DNA of 64,000 bases from contig NZ_JQLQ01000002.1 in assembly GCF_000744285.1 (NCBI RefSeq), positions 248,001 through 312,000 on the forward strand, written 5' to 3'. Positions 15,458 through 24,318 of this stretch are shown here, piece after piece (the stretch's first letter is position 1; each line of letters begins with the position of its first letter). Below the pieces are notes generated by a model. That model did no database searches. It was given only the letters and a program-made list of their open reading frames with translations, and was not told the origin of the DNA. This stretch comes from Carnobacterium pleistocenium FTR1 (GTDB lineage: Bacteria > Bacillota > Bacilli > Lactobacillales > Carnobacteriaceae). The translations under genes and the position numbers were made by a program.

Positions 15458-16906
15458 TTATTTATCTTTGAGCTGTTGTACGATGTCTCGGACGGCGGGT
15501 CGAGCACTTTCAGATACAATATTCACTGAATTATTTCCAAATTGGATCCCAGAAATCAATTCACCATGAACTTTTAGGGTATGAAGGATACCATACTTTT
15601 GGCTGACAGCACTTAAACTAGGCAAGCTAATTTGAACACCGCCAAATGTTTCGGGTTGAAGAAGACGTTCATTGACTAATTGGCTAACGAGCGGCATCCG
15701 ACCCATTTTGAATGAAATGTTTTTTTCTGTACCTGCAGCATTGATAAGATAGTCTGCGTGCTGTGATTTTTGGTCTTTTAGAATAAATTCAAATGATTGT
15801 TCGTTTTCAACAATATCTATTATGTTATCAAATACGCTGATTTTATTTTCTTCCCAAGCAGTTACCAACTCCTTGCCAGTAGCAGCAGGGAACGAACTGC
15901 GTAGTTTATCCCATTTTTCGTAGTACTTGTCAAAGAAAACTTGTTTATCTGATTCGCAAAGAGCCATCCATATTTCTGCTAGAAATGGACTCATATCGTG
16001 AAGCAGATTTTGGATTGCTCCAATCTCTGTGGCATCGCGTAATTCTTCTTTGAGCATATCTTTAGAACCTAGCTGATCATTTTTCCAATGGTTTTTTAAT
16101 GATAATTGTTGATAGTCTACTTCATTTTTGAACCATTCGATATACGTTTCTAATGGAATGAAACCATTGTTTTTTTCTTTAGCGTTCTTGATGTTCTCTG
16201 CTGTAAAAAACCGATAGTCGATTGCCTTAGATTTGCCTCGGATGGATTTAAATCTTCCAGATGGAGAAAAGAACGATACCTTTAAATCAGGTCGGTTATA
16301 ATAAGTGTATCGAAAAATATCGATACCAGTTAGACCAGTACCCACTACACCGACTGTTGCTCCATGAGGAATAATGGATAGTTTTTTTTCGACGGGAAAA
16401 GGATTAACAATGAAGTTAGGATGGTTGATCAGTTGATAGTAATCTTTGTAAGCCAGACCGCCGATACAAAGATGGACTGCATCGAAATCTTTTACACTGG
16501 AAGACGAAGTCAATCTGAGTTGGTTATTTGGCAGCATCTGAACCATCTCAACTTTTTCCTTTATGATTTCTGCTTTTGATTCTAAAAGCCAATCGTTCAT
16601 TCGATCGGTTAAGTAAGCGCCAAATAATTGACGGGGATAATGGTTTGCTGTTGTATTTTCTTGATTTTGCTGTTTCTGTGCCCATTCTTCAAAATCATTC
16701 TTGTTTTCTGGAATGATAGTAATCGTTTCTGAAGGTTGGTTCATGAGTAAAACTTCGTTATCTTTTTGATAAGGTGTACCAGTTCCAAAAGTATTTTCGT
16801 CTCCAAAGACCGTTAATTCTATTGAAGAATCGCTTTCTTTTTCTTTTGTCCATTCTCTTAGTACACTAATACCGGCAACGCCCATTCCAATAATAGCAAT
16901 TTTCAT
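15458..16906 (-). CDS. FAD/NAD(P)-binding protein of unknown substrate
   Basis: A 482-residue cytosolic flavoprotein-like enzyme. A first dinucleotide-binding fold begins at residue 1 (MKIAIIGMGVAGISVLREW), followed by FGTGTPYQ and LLMNQPSE, typical of the FAD-NAD(P)-binding (NAD_binding_9) family; a second GTGLTGIDIF loop lies near residue 190, and YLINAAGTE near the C-terminus closes the FAD site. Members are often annotated as hydroxyacylglutathione-like or unknown oxidoreductases; the reaction is not established. It is a single-gene unit with its own leader. Carries no visible signal peptide or membrane segment. Confidence 0.7.
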   Translation of the reverse strand: MKIAIIGMGVAGISVLREWTKEKESDSSIELTVFGDENTFGTGTPYQKDNEVLLMNQPSETITIIPENKNDFEEWAQKQQNQENTTANHYPRQLFGAYLTDRMNDWLLESKAEIIKEKVEMVQMLPNNQLRLTSSSSVKDFDAVHLCIGGLAYKDYYQLINHPNFIVNPFPVEKKLSIIPHGATVGVVGTGLTGIDIFRYTYYNRPDLKVSFFSPSGRFKSIRGKSKAIDYRFFTAENIKNAKEKNNGFIPLETYIEWFKNEVDYQQLSLKNHWKNDQLGSKDMLKEELRDATEIGAIQNLLHDMSPFLAEIWMALCESDKQVFFDKYYEKWDKLRSSFPAATGKELVTAWEENKISVFDNIIDIVENEQSFEFILKDQKSQHADYLINAAGTEKNISFKMGRMPLVSQLVNERLLQPETFGGVQISLPSLSAVSQKYGILHTLKVHGELISGIQFGNNSVNIVSESARPAVRDIVQQLKDK

Positions 16907-17096
16907 ATTTTTTCTCCTTAGTATTCACTTATTAGTTATATAAAATAGAGAGCTTTATAAGCAATCTAAGCAATTCAGTCTACCAAAAAAGAGCGCAAAA
17001 AGACAGCGGAGGAGCGAATTTTTTTGGAACGTTTCAGTATCCAAGCATTTTTGTCCCTTAGTTTATTAATCTATTTGAGAATCGCTTAACAGCTTA

Positions 17097-17125
17097 TTGA
17101 ATCAACTGTTTTTTAACTATATAAT
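17097..17125 (+). promoter_or_regulatory. Promoter of the YxlEFG-like operon
   Basis: TTGAAT (17097-17102), a 17-base spacer and TATAAT (17120-17125). The transcript would carry a 5' leader of about 200 bases. Confidence 0.75.
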
Positions 17126-17131
17126 AGGGTG

Positions 17132-17331
17132 CATAGAGAACATGACCGGACGTTACAATTAGGAATGTTCTTATTTATTGTGAGAGCGAGAATAACGCTA
17201 AGGAACAGAGCTCGTGTTAGCTCGTTAGTGCCGATTGTCTAAGGCTTCTGTTTCCAAATGACGATAAAAGTTGTAGAAGAAAGAATATAAAAGTTACTTA
17301 AATAGTTATTTTTAGGAATGGTGGAATATCA
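17132..17331 (+). other. Long structured 5' leader
   Basis: The leader between this promoter and the first gene has several potential hairpins. The clearest pairs GGAACAGAG near 17203 with CTTCTGTTTCC near 17247-17257. No convincing ORF, T-run terminator or known riboswitch consensus was recognised. It could affect translation of the small membrane protein that follows, or be a small RNA. Confidence 0.4.
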
Positions 17332-17553
17332 ATGAATACAAACATAGATTTACTGATCGAGTACTTACCCTTTATTGCTCCACTTATTTTGTTGCAGATA
17401 GGTCTTGCTATTTTCTCAGCCGTTCATGTCGTTCGTCATCCTAATTATAGATTTGGAAATCGGATGATGTGGTTGCTAATAGTCCTTCTTATTCAGTGGA
17501 TTGGCCCGCTAGTCTATTTTGTTTTTGGAAGAGGCGATGAACATGATCGTTGA
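17332..17553 (+). CDS. Small membrane protein with PLDc_N domain (YxlE-like)
   Basis: A 73-residue protein with two hydrophobic segments (about 10-32 and 44-66) and the ending GPLVYFVFGRGDE, which is the phospholipase-D-nuclease N-terminal domain found in short accessory proteins such as B. subtilis YxlE. In B. subtilis YxlE sits with the ABC genes yxlF and yxlG and the sigma factor SigY; here the same E-F-G order is present without a sigma factor. It probably assists or regulates the ABC exporter at the membrane. Its 3' end overlaps the next gene by 11 bases. Confidence 0.75.
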   Translation: MNTNIDLLIEYLPFIAPLILLQIGLAIFSAVHVVRHPNYRFGNRMMWLLIVLLIQWIGPLVYFVFGRGDEHDR

Positions 17554-18439
17554 GATCAAAGGAGTCTCTAAAAAAATTAGCGACCAAGAAGTGCTGAGAG
17601 ACATCAATTTATCTATTCCGGAGCATTCTATTTTTGGTTTTATTGGAGCAAATGGTGCTGGAAAAACGACGCTCATGAAATGTATGGTAGGCTTGCTGCC
17701 CACTAGCGCTGGAACTATTACTATTGCAAATGAGCCGGTTATTTTTGGAGGAACCAAATCGAATGAGCAGGTCGGCTATTTGCCTGATGTTCCTGAATTT
17801 TATCCTTTTTATAATGCAAGAGGATACTTGGAGTTATGTGCAGTGATCACAGGTCTTCCCAAAAATGAATGGCAATCTCGAATTAATGAACTGTTAGATT
17901 TAGTTGGTTTGGAAGATACTAGTGCGTTGATAGGTTCGTATTCAAGAGGAATGAAACAGCGTTTAGGGATTGCACAAGCGTTGCTTAACCGTCCTAAATT
18001 ACTTATTTGCGATGAACCGACTTCAGCCTTGGATCCTGTAGGACGCTCAAAGATCCTTTCTATATTAGAAGAAGTCAAGCAAGAGACGACTGTCTTTTTT
18101 TCTACCCATATTCTTTCAGATGCGGAACAGATTTGCGACTCCGTTGCTATGTTGCATGAGGGAACGATTATTTTTCAAGACCAATTGCAGACATTACAAC
18201 AGAAATTCGATGATTACTTTGTATACACCTTTACTGTAGCTGCAAGTGAAGCCCAGAAGTGCTTAATTAAACTCCCATTTCTTATGGAAGTGAAGGACAA
18301 CCAATTGTTAGTTCGACTGCAAAATAATCAAGAGAAATTAGTGATGATGCGGGAAATTGTTGCGCAAGGACTCATTCTCCAATCTCTTCACCCACAAAGC
18401 CGCCAGTTAGAACAACTTGTACTGGAAGTGTTATCATGA
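17543..18439 (+). CDS. ABC transporter ATP-binding protein (YxlF-like)
   Basis: A 298-residue ATPase subunit of an ABC-2 type exporter. Walker A is GANGAGKTT, the signature motif is YSRGMKQRLGIAQAL, Walker B is LLICDEPTSALDP and the H-loop is FFSTHILSD. Three in-frame ATGs exist; the start at 17543 is eight bases after GGAAGAGG and is preferred over 17537 and 17519. It overlaps the PLDc_N gene and its stop overlaps the permease start by four bases, so all three form one translationally coupled operon. The exported substrate is not known. Confidence 0.9.
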   Translation: MIVEIKGVSKKISDQEVLRDINLSIPEHSIFGFIGANGAGKTTLMKCMVGLLPTSAGTITIANEPVIFGGTKSNEQVGYLPDVPEFYPFYNARGYLELCAVITGLPKNEWQSRINELLDLVGLEDTSALIGSYSRGMKQRLGIAQALLNRPKLLICDEPTSALDPVGRSKILSILEEVKQETTVFFSTHILSDAEQICDSVAMLHEGTIIFQDQLQTLQQKFDDYFVYTFTVAASEAQKCLIKLPFLMEVKDNQLLVRLQNNQEKLVMMREIVAQGLILQSLHPQSRQLEQLVLEVLS

Positions 18440-19197
18440 ATCAATGGAGCGGTTTTTTAAAAAAAGAGTGGATTGAAAGTATAAAGTCATATAAGCTCTT
18501 GCTTATCATCACTTGTTTTTCATTTCTAGGTATTCTTAATCCTTTTACCGCTAAGATAACTCCTGTTCTGTTCGAGAAGTTTCTTCCTGAAATAATGATT
18601 TCTTTACCTGAACCTAGTGCGCTGGATTCGTGGATGCAGTTTCATAAGAATGTTCCACAAACAGGGATGATATTCTTTATTCTTTTATTTAGTACAATTG
18701 TATCTAAAGAATTGGAAAAAGGAACTTTAACGATGCTTTTGACGAAGGGTCTATCGCGTACTACCGTGATCACTACTAAGTTCTTTATAATAAGTGGGTA
18801 CTGGATTGGTGCTATTTCATTATCTTTTCTGATCACTTATGGCTATACAGCCTATTATTGGGATCAAGGAACTGTCTATCACACGGTTTTCGCTGCTTTT
18901 GGTCTTTTGTTGGTCGGACTGCTCCTTCTTTCGATCACACTGTGGGGCAATACATTTTTTGCTAACTCATCTGGAGGAGTTATTGCAGCCCTACTTGCAT
19001 TTGGAGCATTATCTTTAGCTGCAATCATTCCGACAGCTATCAAATGGAATCCGATAGCATTGCTAACCGAAGCTTCTAATTTATTAACAAATATGACAGA
19101 ACCTAAGGAATTATGGCTGCCTTGTCTTGTAGCTATTGGATCTACAGTGAGCTTTGTCTGTTGGACTGTACGCCATTTCAAAAAAAAACAGATCTAA
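18436..19197 (+). CDS. ABC-2 type transporter permease (YxlG-like)
   Basis: A 253-residue integral membrane protein with about six hydrophobic segments. The stretch IVSKELEKGTLTMLLTKGLSR, between the first and second hydrophobic segments, is the cytoplasmic coupling-helix region of ABC-2 permeases. The ATGA overlap with the ATPase gene shows coupled translation. Together with the YxlE- and YxlF-like proteins it would form a membrane exporter; in Bacillus the related set is tied to envelope or toxic-peptide stress, which is only suggestive here. Confidence 0.85.
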   Translation: MNQWSGFLKKEWIESIKSYKLLLIITCFSFLGILNPFTAKITPVLFEKFLPEIMISLPEPSALDSWMQFHKNVPQTGMIFFILLFSTIVSKELEKGTLTMLLTKGLSRTTVITTKFFIISGYWIGAISLSFLITYGYTAYYWDQGTVYHTVFAAFGLLLVGLLLLSITLWGNTFFANSSGGVIAALLAFGALSLAAIIPTAIKWNPIALLTEASNLLTNMTEPKELWLPCLVAIGSTVSFVCWTVRHFKKKQI

Positions 19198-19223
19198 TGA
19201 TATGGATTTAAAAATAGGGTACG

Positions 19224-19262
19224 AAAAAATCACTTCCAAATATAAATTTGGGGTGATTTTTT
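19224..19262. terminator. Terminator of the YxlEFG-like operon
   Basis: AAAAAATCACTTCCAAAT pairs with ATTTGGGGTGATTTTTT (one bulge), with T and A runs on either side. Confidence 0.85.
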
Positions 19263-19741
19263 ATATACTTATAATTTGACTGTCTAAATTAGCTTTATAA
19301 GTTCTACACTTTTTTTCTTTTTGATAATAATTTGACAGTTTGACAGATGGAAGAAAGATGTAGCCTCCTCAATTTGCAAGTCGCCTAAACAAATCTTTAG
19401 AGGGCTTCATAAGCTGATTCTGTTTATTTTCTCTTATAAGATCGATGTAGTATAATTGATTTGTAAGAGAAGAGCTGAAATGGACACAAAACAAGGGGTC
19501 TAAGTGGTACACTTCATGGCGGTTGACGCTATTTTGTCAGGATTATTTATAGTAGTTATTCCCACTTGGAGCTGGTCTAAAATAAACGGCAAATGATAAG
19601 GATACTAAAAGCAGGGAAAATTTAACAGGACTCTCGTGAGCAGTTGATAATTGGTTTGTTGTCTTTTGGGATAGGTAATGTGCACAGGATTATTTAACTT
19701 AACGATTCTTTCAAATTAGTTAAGGAAGAGGTGCTCTCATA
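19263..19741. other. Intergenic region without a supported gene
   Basis: About 480 AT-rich bases. A 26-codon frame at 19516-19596 (starting MAVDAILSG) is hydrophobic but has no good ribosome binding site and is not called. TATAAT at 19451-19456 is a possible -10 without a good -35. No repeat or RNA signature was recognised. Confidence 0.4.
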
Positions 19742-20899
19742 ATGAAGATTAAAGGGAATAAAAAACGCAACGCTCTGCTTCTATTGATTCTGCTTGTTGC
19801 TTTTATGTTGATTCCTTTTGTAAGCGTTCTAGCTGAAACGATTTCTGGTGATAACGTCATTGTAGAGTCAGATGAGACTTTAGAAAAAACTAGTTTTCTT
19901 TCAGGGTCAAATGTCCGTGTCGATGGAGATATAAATGCGACTACTTTTATAACAGCTGCTAACACCGAGGTTAACGGGACGATTGATGGAGATTTATTTG
20001 TTATAGGTCAAAACGCTACTATAAACGGCACAGTCAATGGGAGTGTATTTGTAGCAGGACAGAATATCACCGTAAACGGTGTTGTTGAAAATACTATTTA
20101 TCTAGCTGGAGCCACCTTAAAAGTGGGATCTCAAACAAATGGGAGTGCTTTTCTAGCAGGACAAAATGTCTCCATTGAAAAAGCTGCAGTGATTGAGAAA
20201 GATGCTTTTGTGGGTGCATCTCAAGCCTATCAAAACGGTGTGATCAATGGTGATTTATCTAGCTCAAGCGAATCGCTATCTGTTGGCGGAAAAATTGGCG
20301 GAGATTTAGACTATAGTAGTCAAAATAAGGCTGTTTTTTCAGGGAATTCTGAAGTCGCAGGCGAAACAACTTGGAAAAAAATGGAACTTGAATCTTATAA
20401 AGATTCAAGAGCGATGTTCACTACCGCAATCTTGATGCAAGTTCTCTTTAGCATAGCAGCTTCTTTAGTCGTATGGCTGTTTGTCAGATGGATCAGACCG
20501 GATTTATGGACTAACTTAGCCGAACAAATAACGATTTCTCAACTTAAAGCACTTGGTTTTGGAGCGTTAGCTGTTGTAGTAGTTCCAATAGTTTCGTTGC
20601 TTTTGATGCTTACCATTATAGGAATACCTTTAGCTTTTATCTTATTAACGCTATACGGATTATCCCTTTATGTTTCAACGATCATTCTTGCCGTTTTTAT
20701 AAGTCTTTGGTTCCAGAAAAAATTTAGCTGGTCCAATGTACAATCTTTTTGGGTGTTCTTACTAGGGCTGATCATTTTAAATGTTTTAGGGATCATACCA
20801 TTTATTGGTTGGATCCTCGGTTTCATTACTGTGTCCTTTGGATTAGGATCGATTGTATTGTCGATACTAAACCGTAGAACTCAAATAAAAAGTATTTAA
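19742..20899 (+). CDS. Bactofilin-like beta-helix protein with membrane-embedded C-terminus
   Basis: A 385-residue envelope protein. A basic N-terminus and hydrophobic segment (about 10-31) form a signal peptide or anchor. Residues of about 33-200 are short repeats (for example VNGTIDGDLFVIGQNATING) that alternate polar and hydrophobic positions like the polymerising beta-helix of bactofilins. The C-terminal 170 residues hold about four hydrophobic segments. This domain order is common in Firmicute polymer-forming proteins of unknown role. The repeats would lie outside the cytoplasm, unlike classical bactofilins. It stands alone, with GGAAGAGG upstream of the ATG. Confidence 0.75.
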   Translation: MKIKGNKKRNALLLLILLVAFMLIPFVSVLAETISGDNVIVESDETLEKTSFLSGSNVRVDGDINATTFITAANTEVNGTIDGDLFVIGQNATINGTVNGSVFVAGQNITVNGVVENTIYLAGATLKVGSQTNGSAFLAGQNVSIEKAAVIEKDAFVGASQAYQNGVINGDLSSSSESLSVGGKIGGDLDYSSQNKAVFSGNSEVAGETTWKKMELESYKDSRAMFTTAILMQVLFSIAASLVVWLFVRWIRPDLWTNLAEQITISQLKALGFGALAVVVVPIVSLLLMLTIIGIPLAFILLTLYGLSLYVSTIILAVFISLWFQKKFSWSNVQSFWVFLLGLIILNVLGIIPFIGWILGFITVSFGLGSIVLSILNRRTQIKSI

Positions 20900-21051
20900 A
20901 AATAGATAATGATAACTAATGGTGGTAGAAAGAATCATTCTAAAAGTTTAGTTCTTTGAATTTGTTTCATAGCTAGATTTAGCAGCTATGTTCTGACCCC
21001 CGAAAGATAACGTTTTAATATAGTCTTACATCAAATGGTGAGAATACTTCA
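20900..21051. other. Intergenic spacer
   Basis: No ORF, repeat or clear terminator is seen directly after the bactofilin-like gene; transcripts may end in the T-rich stretches further on. Confidence 0.3.
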
Positions 21052-21240
21052 AAAAAATTTCTTCTGGAATAGACGGGTTTGCTTGTGGAGAGCCAAGGGA
21101 ACGCCTGAAGCCTAAAAAAGTCTTCCGGCTTTCAAGCTTCAAACACACCGTAATCGCACTGAAGTGCTACCGTTGTGTAATTCTCATTGAATTCTCTACA
21201 TGGCTACAAGCAACCCTATTCCTCCATAAATTTTGAGTAA
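21052..21240 (-). ncRNA. Candidate structured small RNA, possibly 6S-like
   Basis: The ends of this 190-base stretch are inverted repeats: on the minus strand GGAATAGGGTTGCTTGT (right) pairs with ACAAGCAAACCCGTCTATTCC (left) and the left end runs into seven T. Inside are smaller hairpins, for example GCAC-TTCA-GTGC and GAAGC/GCTTC. A long closing stem, open middle and terminal hairpins at about 190 nt are compatible with a 6S RNA, but the family was not confirmed. The alternative is a palindromic mobile repeat. The minus strand is preferred because of the T run. Confidence 0.45.
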
Positions 21241-21447
21241 GTAATGCCATTAGATTAAGTCTATCAACACTAAAAATTATAGGTCTTTTAATATTGAGCA
21301 GCTGATTGGCTGGCGTGGATGCGGTATTGAATTGGACTCACGCCCGTCAATTTTTGCTTTATATCGGAATCAATCAGACCAGACTACGCGAAAATTAGCT
21401 GTTATAAGAATACTTTAGACTGATTGACCCTGATACTGCCAAAAAAA
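21241..21447. other. Intergenic region with an inverted repeat
   Basis: GGCGTG near 21314 and CACGCC near 21339 are inverted repeats. TTGATA with a 17-base spacer on the minus strand (21257-21268 region) may be a weak promoter for the RNA to the left. No gene is seen. Confidence 0.3.
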
Positions 21448-21498
21448 TAAAAACCGTTATAAGTGTCTTTTGAAAAAAGACTTTATAACGGTTTTTTT
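21448..21498. terminator. Terminator of deoD
   Basis: AAAAACCGTTATAA and TTATAACGGTTTTT form a hairpin with T runs on both strands, directly after the deoD stop. Confidence 0.85.
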
Positions 21499-21513
21499 CT
21501 GTTGTTCATTGAT

Positions 21514-22218
21514 TTATTTAATAGCGGCTTCTAATGCGACTTCAATCATTTCGCTGAAGCTTGTTTGACGTTCATCAGCTGATGTTTGTTCTCCAGTAAT
21601 CAGGTGGTCACTAACAGTTAAGATACTAAGAGCACGCACATGGAATTTAGATGCTAGGTAATAAAGACCGGCTGTTTCCATATCTACACCTAATACATCA
21701 AGTTTTGTCATACTGTTCATTGTATCTTCAGTATCATTATAGAATGTGTCAGAAGAAAAGACGTTTCCAACATGAACGGTCATGTCTTTCTCAGTTCCGA
21801 TATTGAAAGCGTTACTGATCAAACCATAATTACCAATTGGTGGGAAGTATATTGGCGCTAGGTCTTTAAAAATAAGGGAGGAGTCTGTCGCTGCAGCTTG
21901 AGCAATGATAACGTCACGAATATGTACGTCTTTTTGAATAGCTCCACACGTTCCAACACGTATCAATGTTTTAACACCGTAATCATTAATTAATTCATGA
22001 ATATACAAGACTGCAGAAGGCATTCCCATTCCAGTACCTTGTACGGAAATTTTTTTACCTTTATAGGTTCCTGTATAACCAAGCATATTTCTAACAGTAT
22101 TGTAGCAAACAGCATCTTCTAAAAATGTTTCAGCAATATATTTTGCACGAAGCGGATCCCCAGGTAATAAAACGATGTCAGCAATTTGACCTTCTTTTGC
22201 ACTAATGTGAAAACTCAT
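21514..22218 (-). CDS. deoD: Purine nucleoside phosphorylase, DeoD type
   Basis: Cleaves purine ribo- and deoxyribonucleosides with phosphate to base plus pentose 1-phosphate. The protein has 234 residues, the hexameric PNP-I length. [26 protein letters not shown] holds the phosphate-binding Gly/Asp/Arg; [13 protein letters not shown] and the substrate segment [12 protein letters not shown] follow; SDHLITGE carries the catalytic Asp that marks the broad-specificity DeoD type. GAGGAGGAA precedes the ATG. Two cre-like sites lie upstream, so catabolite repression is likely. It works with deoB and the nucleoside importer to its right. Confidence 0.96.
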   Translation of the reverse strand: MSFHISAKEGQIADIVLLPGDPLRAKYIAETFLEDAVCYNTVRNMLGYTGTYKGKKISVQGTGMGMPSAVLYIHELINDYGVKTLIRVGTCGAIQKDVHIRDVIIAQAAATDSSLIFKDLAPIYFPPIGNYGLISNAFNIGTEKDMTVHVGNVFSSDTFYNDTEDTMNSMTKLDVLGVDMETAGLYYLASKFHVRALSILTVSDHLITGEQTSADERQTSFSEMIEVALEAAIK

Positions 22219-22280
22219 AAATAAATTCCTCCTCTTATGTGGTTAATACCTATAATAAAGGATAAAAACGATAAACGTTA

Positions 22281-22294
22281 TGAAAGCGTTATCT
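22281..22294. promoter_or_regulatory. cre-like site upstream of deoD
   Basis: TGAAAGCGTTATCT matches the cre consensus at all but the last base and lies about 65 bases before the deoD start. Confidence 0.5.
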
Positions 22295-22344
22295 AATAAG
22301 AAGTAATCATGTTCACACTAAAGCTGTTGGATAAGTCATCGAAA

Positions 22345-22358
22345 GAAAGCGCTTTCTA
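22345..22358. promoter_or_regulatory. Palindromic cre-like site upstream of deoD
   Basis: AGAAAGCGCTTTCT is a perfect palindrome around the cre core (GAAAGCGCTTTC). It lies between deoD and the end of the Crp-family gene, 64 bases from the first site. Confidence 0.55.
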
Positions 22359-22387
22359 TTATATTATAAAGACAAGCCGATAGAGCA

Positions 22388-23047
22388 TTAATCAAAATTT
22401 GCATATGCTTGTAATTTATCCATATCAAGGACGGTTATCGTCTTTGGCTGTAATGAGAGAATATGTTCATCTTGTAAATCTTTAAAGGCTTTAGAAACGG
22501 ATTCACGTGTTACACCAATCATACTAGCAATCGTGCTTTGGTTGATATTTTTTATCGTTAAATCATTGGGTTTTTCATTGTTCTCGATAAAATCAAGTAA
22601 AACACGACAAACGCGAGTGTGGACACTATAGAAAGTTAAATTTCTTATTTGTTTATTCAAAGTTTCAAAGCGTTGATGGTGGATCCGGAAAATATTTTCC
22701 AGAATTATTTTATTTTTATAGATTAAAGCAATAAAATCAGCCTGAGACAGATGATGAATTTCAGCATCTTCAGTGACTTCAACAGAAGATAGAGCTGGGC
22801 TTTTAGAAAAAAGTTCAACTTCTCCGATTACTTCATGTTTTCTAACAAAGTCAAGGATGATTTCTTTATCTTCATACGCTCTATAAATTTTTAAAGCACC
22901 GCTTTTAATAATATAGACTTGATCAATGGGATCCTCTTCAAAAATGAGGATATGATTCTTTTTATATTTTCTAGATGGGATGGAATTTAAGATAGTTTTG
23001 ATCTGTTCATCTGAAAGACCATCAAACAATTTAATACCCTTGCTCAT
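22388..23047 (-). CDS. Crp/Fnr family transcriptional regulator
   Basis: A 219-residue regulator with a cyclic-nucleotide-binding-like beta-barrel (about 10-120) and a C-terminal helix-turn-helix (about 165-200, ASMIGVTRESVSKAFKDL). The phosphate-binding cassette reads GEVELFSKSPALSSVEV, without the Arg that contacts cAMP in CRP. There is no N-terminal Cys cluster, so neither cAMP nor a 4Fe-4S cluster is an obvious signal. It is divergent from deoB and lies just upstream of deoD, so it may govern nucleoside salvage; this is inferred from position only. Confidence 0.85.
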   Translation of the reverse strand: MSKGIKLFDGLSDEQIKTILNSIPSRKYKKNHILIFEEDPIDQVYIIKSGALKIYRAYEDKEIILDFVRKHEVIGEVELFSKSPALSSVEVTEDAEIHHLSQADFIALIYKNKIILENIFRIHHQRFETLNKQIRNLTFYSVHTRVCRVLLDFIENNEKPNDLTIKNINQSTIASMIGVTRESVSKAFKDLQDEHILSLQPKTITVLDMDKLQAYANFD

Positions 23048-23112
23048 GTTTTCACCTCAATAAAATTTTAATAGCAATAAGATTGTACCACTAAATAGGG
23101 AGGAAAAGAAAT

Positions 23113-24285
23113 ATGAAAAGCAAACGGATTCATTTGATCGTGTTAGATTCAGTTGGAATTGGTGAAGCACCAGATGCGGCATCATTTAATGATACAGGTT
23201 CACATACACTAGGACACATCGCGGAATCAATGGAGTTAGCCTTACCAAACCTAGAAAAAATGGGTTTAGGAAATATTGCAGATTTGAAAGGGATCAATAA
23301 GGTAGCAGCAAGTGAAGCGTATTGGACAAAGTTAGCTGAAAAAAGTGTGGGTAAAGATACAATGACGGGTCATTGGGAAATTGCTGGTTTACAAATTGAC
23401 ACGCCATTCAGAGTTTTTCCAGAGGGATTCCCAGAGGAGTTGCTTGAAAAAATTACCGCATATTCAGGAAGAAAAATTATTGGAAATAAACCAGCATCTG
23501 GAACAGGTATTCTTGATGAATTAGGTGAAGAGCAAATGGAAACGGGAGCTTTGATTATTTATACATCAGCTGATCCAGTTCTTCAAATTGCAGCGCACGA
23601 AGAAATTATCCCTTTAGAAGAGTTATACGATATATGTGCGTATGTCCGTGAGATCACAAAAGAAGATCCTTATATGATTGGTCGGATCATCGCACGTCCT
23701 TATCTTGGAGAACCGGGTGCATTCAAACGTACAGCTAACCGGCACGATTACGCGCTAAGCCCATTTGGTTCTACAGTATTAGATAAACTTAAAGCTAACG
23801 GAAAAGATGTTATTGCAGTTGGTAAAATCAGCGATATTTTTAATGGACATGGCATTACTGAAGCAGTTCGGACAAAAAGCAACATGGATGGAGTAGATCA
23901 ATTATTAAAAGTAATGGAAAAACCATTTGAAGGGTTGTCTTTTACTAATCTAGTCGATTTTGATGCTCTTTACGGACATCGCAGAGATACAAAAGGTTAT
24001 GGCGAAGCATTGATGGATTTTGACAGGCGTCTACCAGAAATTCTAGCTAGACTTGAAGAAGGAGATTTGTTGCTGATAACAGCAGACCATGGAAATGATC
24101 CAACCGCTCCAGGAACAGATCATACACGCGAATATATTCCGTTGCTTGCTTATTCAAAACAATTTAAAAATGCAAAAGAGTTGAAAACAGCCAATTATTT
24201 TTCGGATATCGGTGCGACAATTGCTGCAAACTTTGATTTACCAGCATTAGAAAATGGCAAAAGCTTTTTAGCAGAACTAAATTAA
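23113..24285 (+). CDS. deoB: Phosphopentomutase
   Basis: Interconverts (deoxy)ribose 1-phosphate and 5-phosphate, linking nucleoside phosphorolysis to central metabolism. The 390-residue protein belongs to the alkaline phosphatase superfamily: the metal-binding [12 protein letters not shown] at the N-terminus, the active-site Thr in [10 protein letters not shown], and metal ligands in [19 protein letters not shown] near the C-terminus. GGGAGGAAAAG precedes the ATG. The divergent promoter space to the Crp-family gene is only 65 bases. The importer genes follow after 33 bases, so co-transcription is likely. Confidence 0.97.
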   Translation: MKSKRIHLIVLDSVGIGEAPDAASFNDTGSHTLGHIAESMELALPNLEKMGLGNIADLKGINKVAASEAYWTKLAEKSVGKDTMTGHWEIAGLQIDTPFRVFPEGFPEELLEKITAYSGRKIIGNKPASGTGILDELGEEQMETGALIIYTSADPVLQIAAHEEIIPLEELYDICAYVREITKEDPYMIGRIIARPYLGEPGAFKRTANRHDYALSPFGSTVLDKLKANGKDVIAVGKISDIFNGHGITEAVRTKSNMDGVDQLLKVMEKPFEGLSFTNLVDFDALYGHRRDTKGYGEALMDFDRRLPEILARLEEGDLLLITADHGNDPTAPGTDHTREYIPLLAYSKQFKNAKELKTANYFSDIGATIAANFDLPALENGKSFLAELN

Positions 24286-24318
24286 AAGATAAAATAAAAA
24301 ACTACAGGAGTGATAAAA

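Noticed and set aside
19516-19596. 26-codon hydrophobic ORF (MAVDAILSG)
   Set aside because: No ribosome binding site at the proper distance, no recognised similarity and no supporting neighbour; likely a chance frame.
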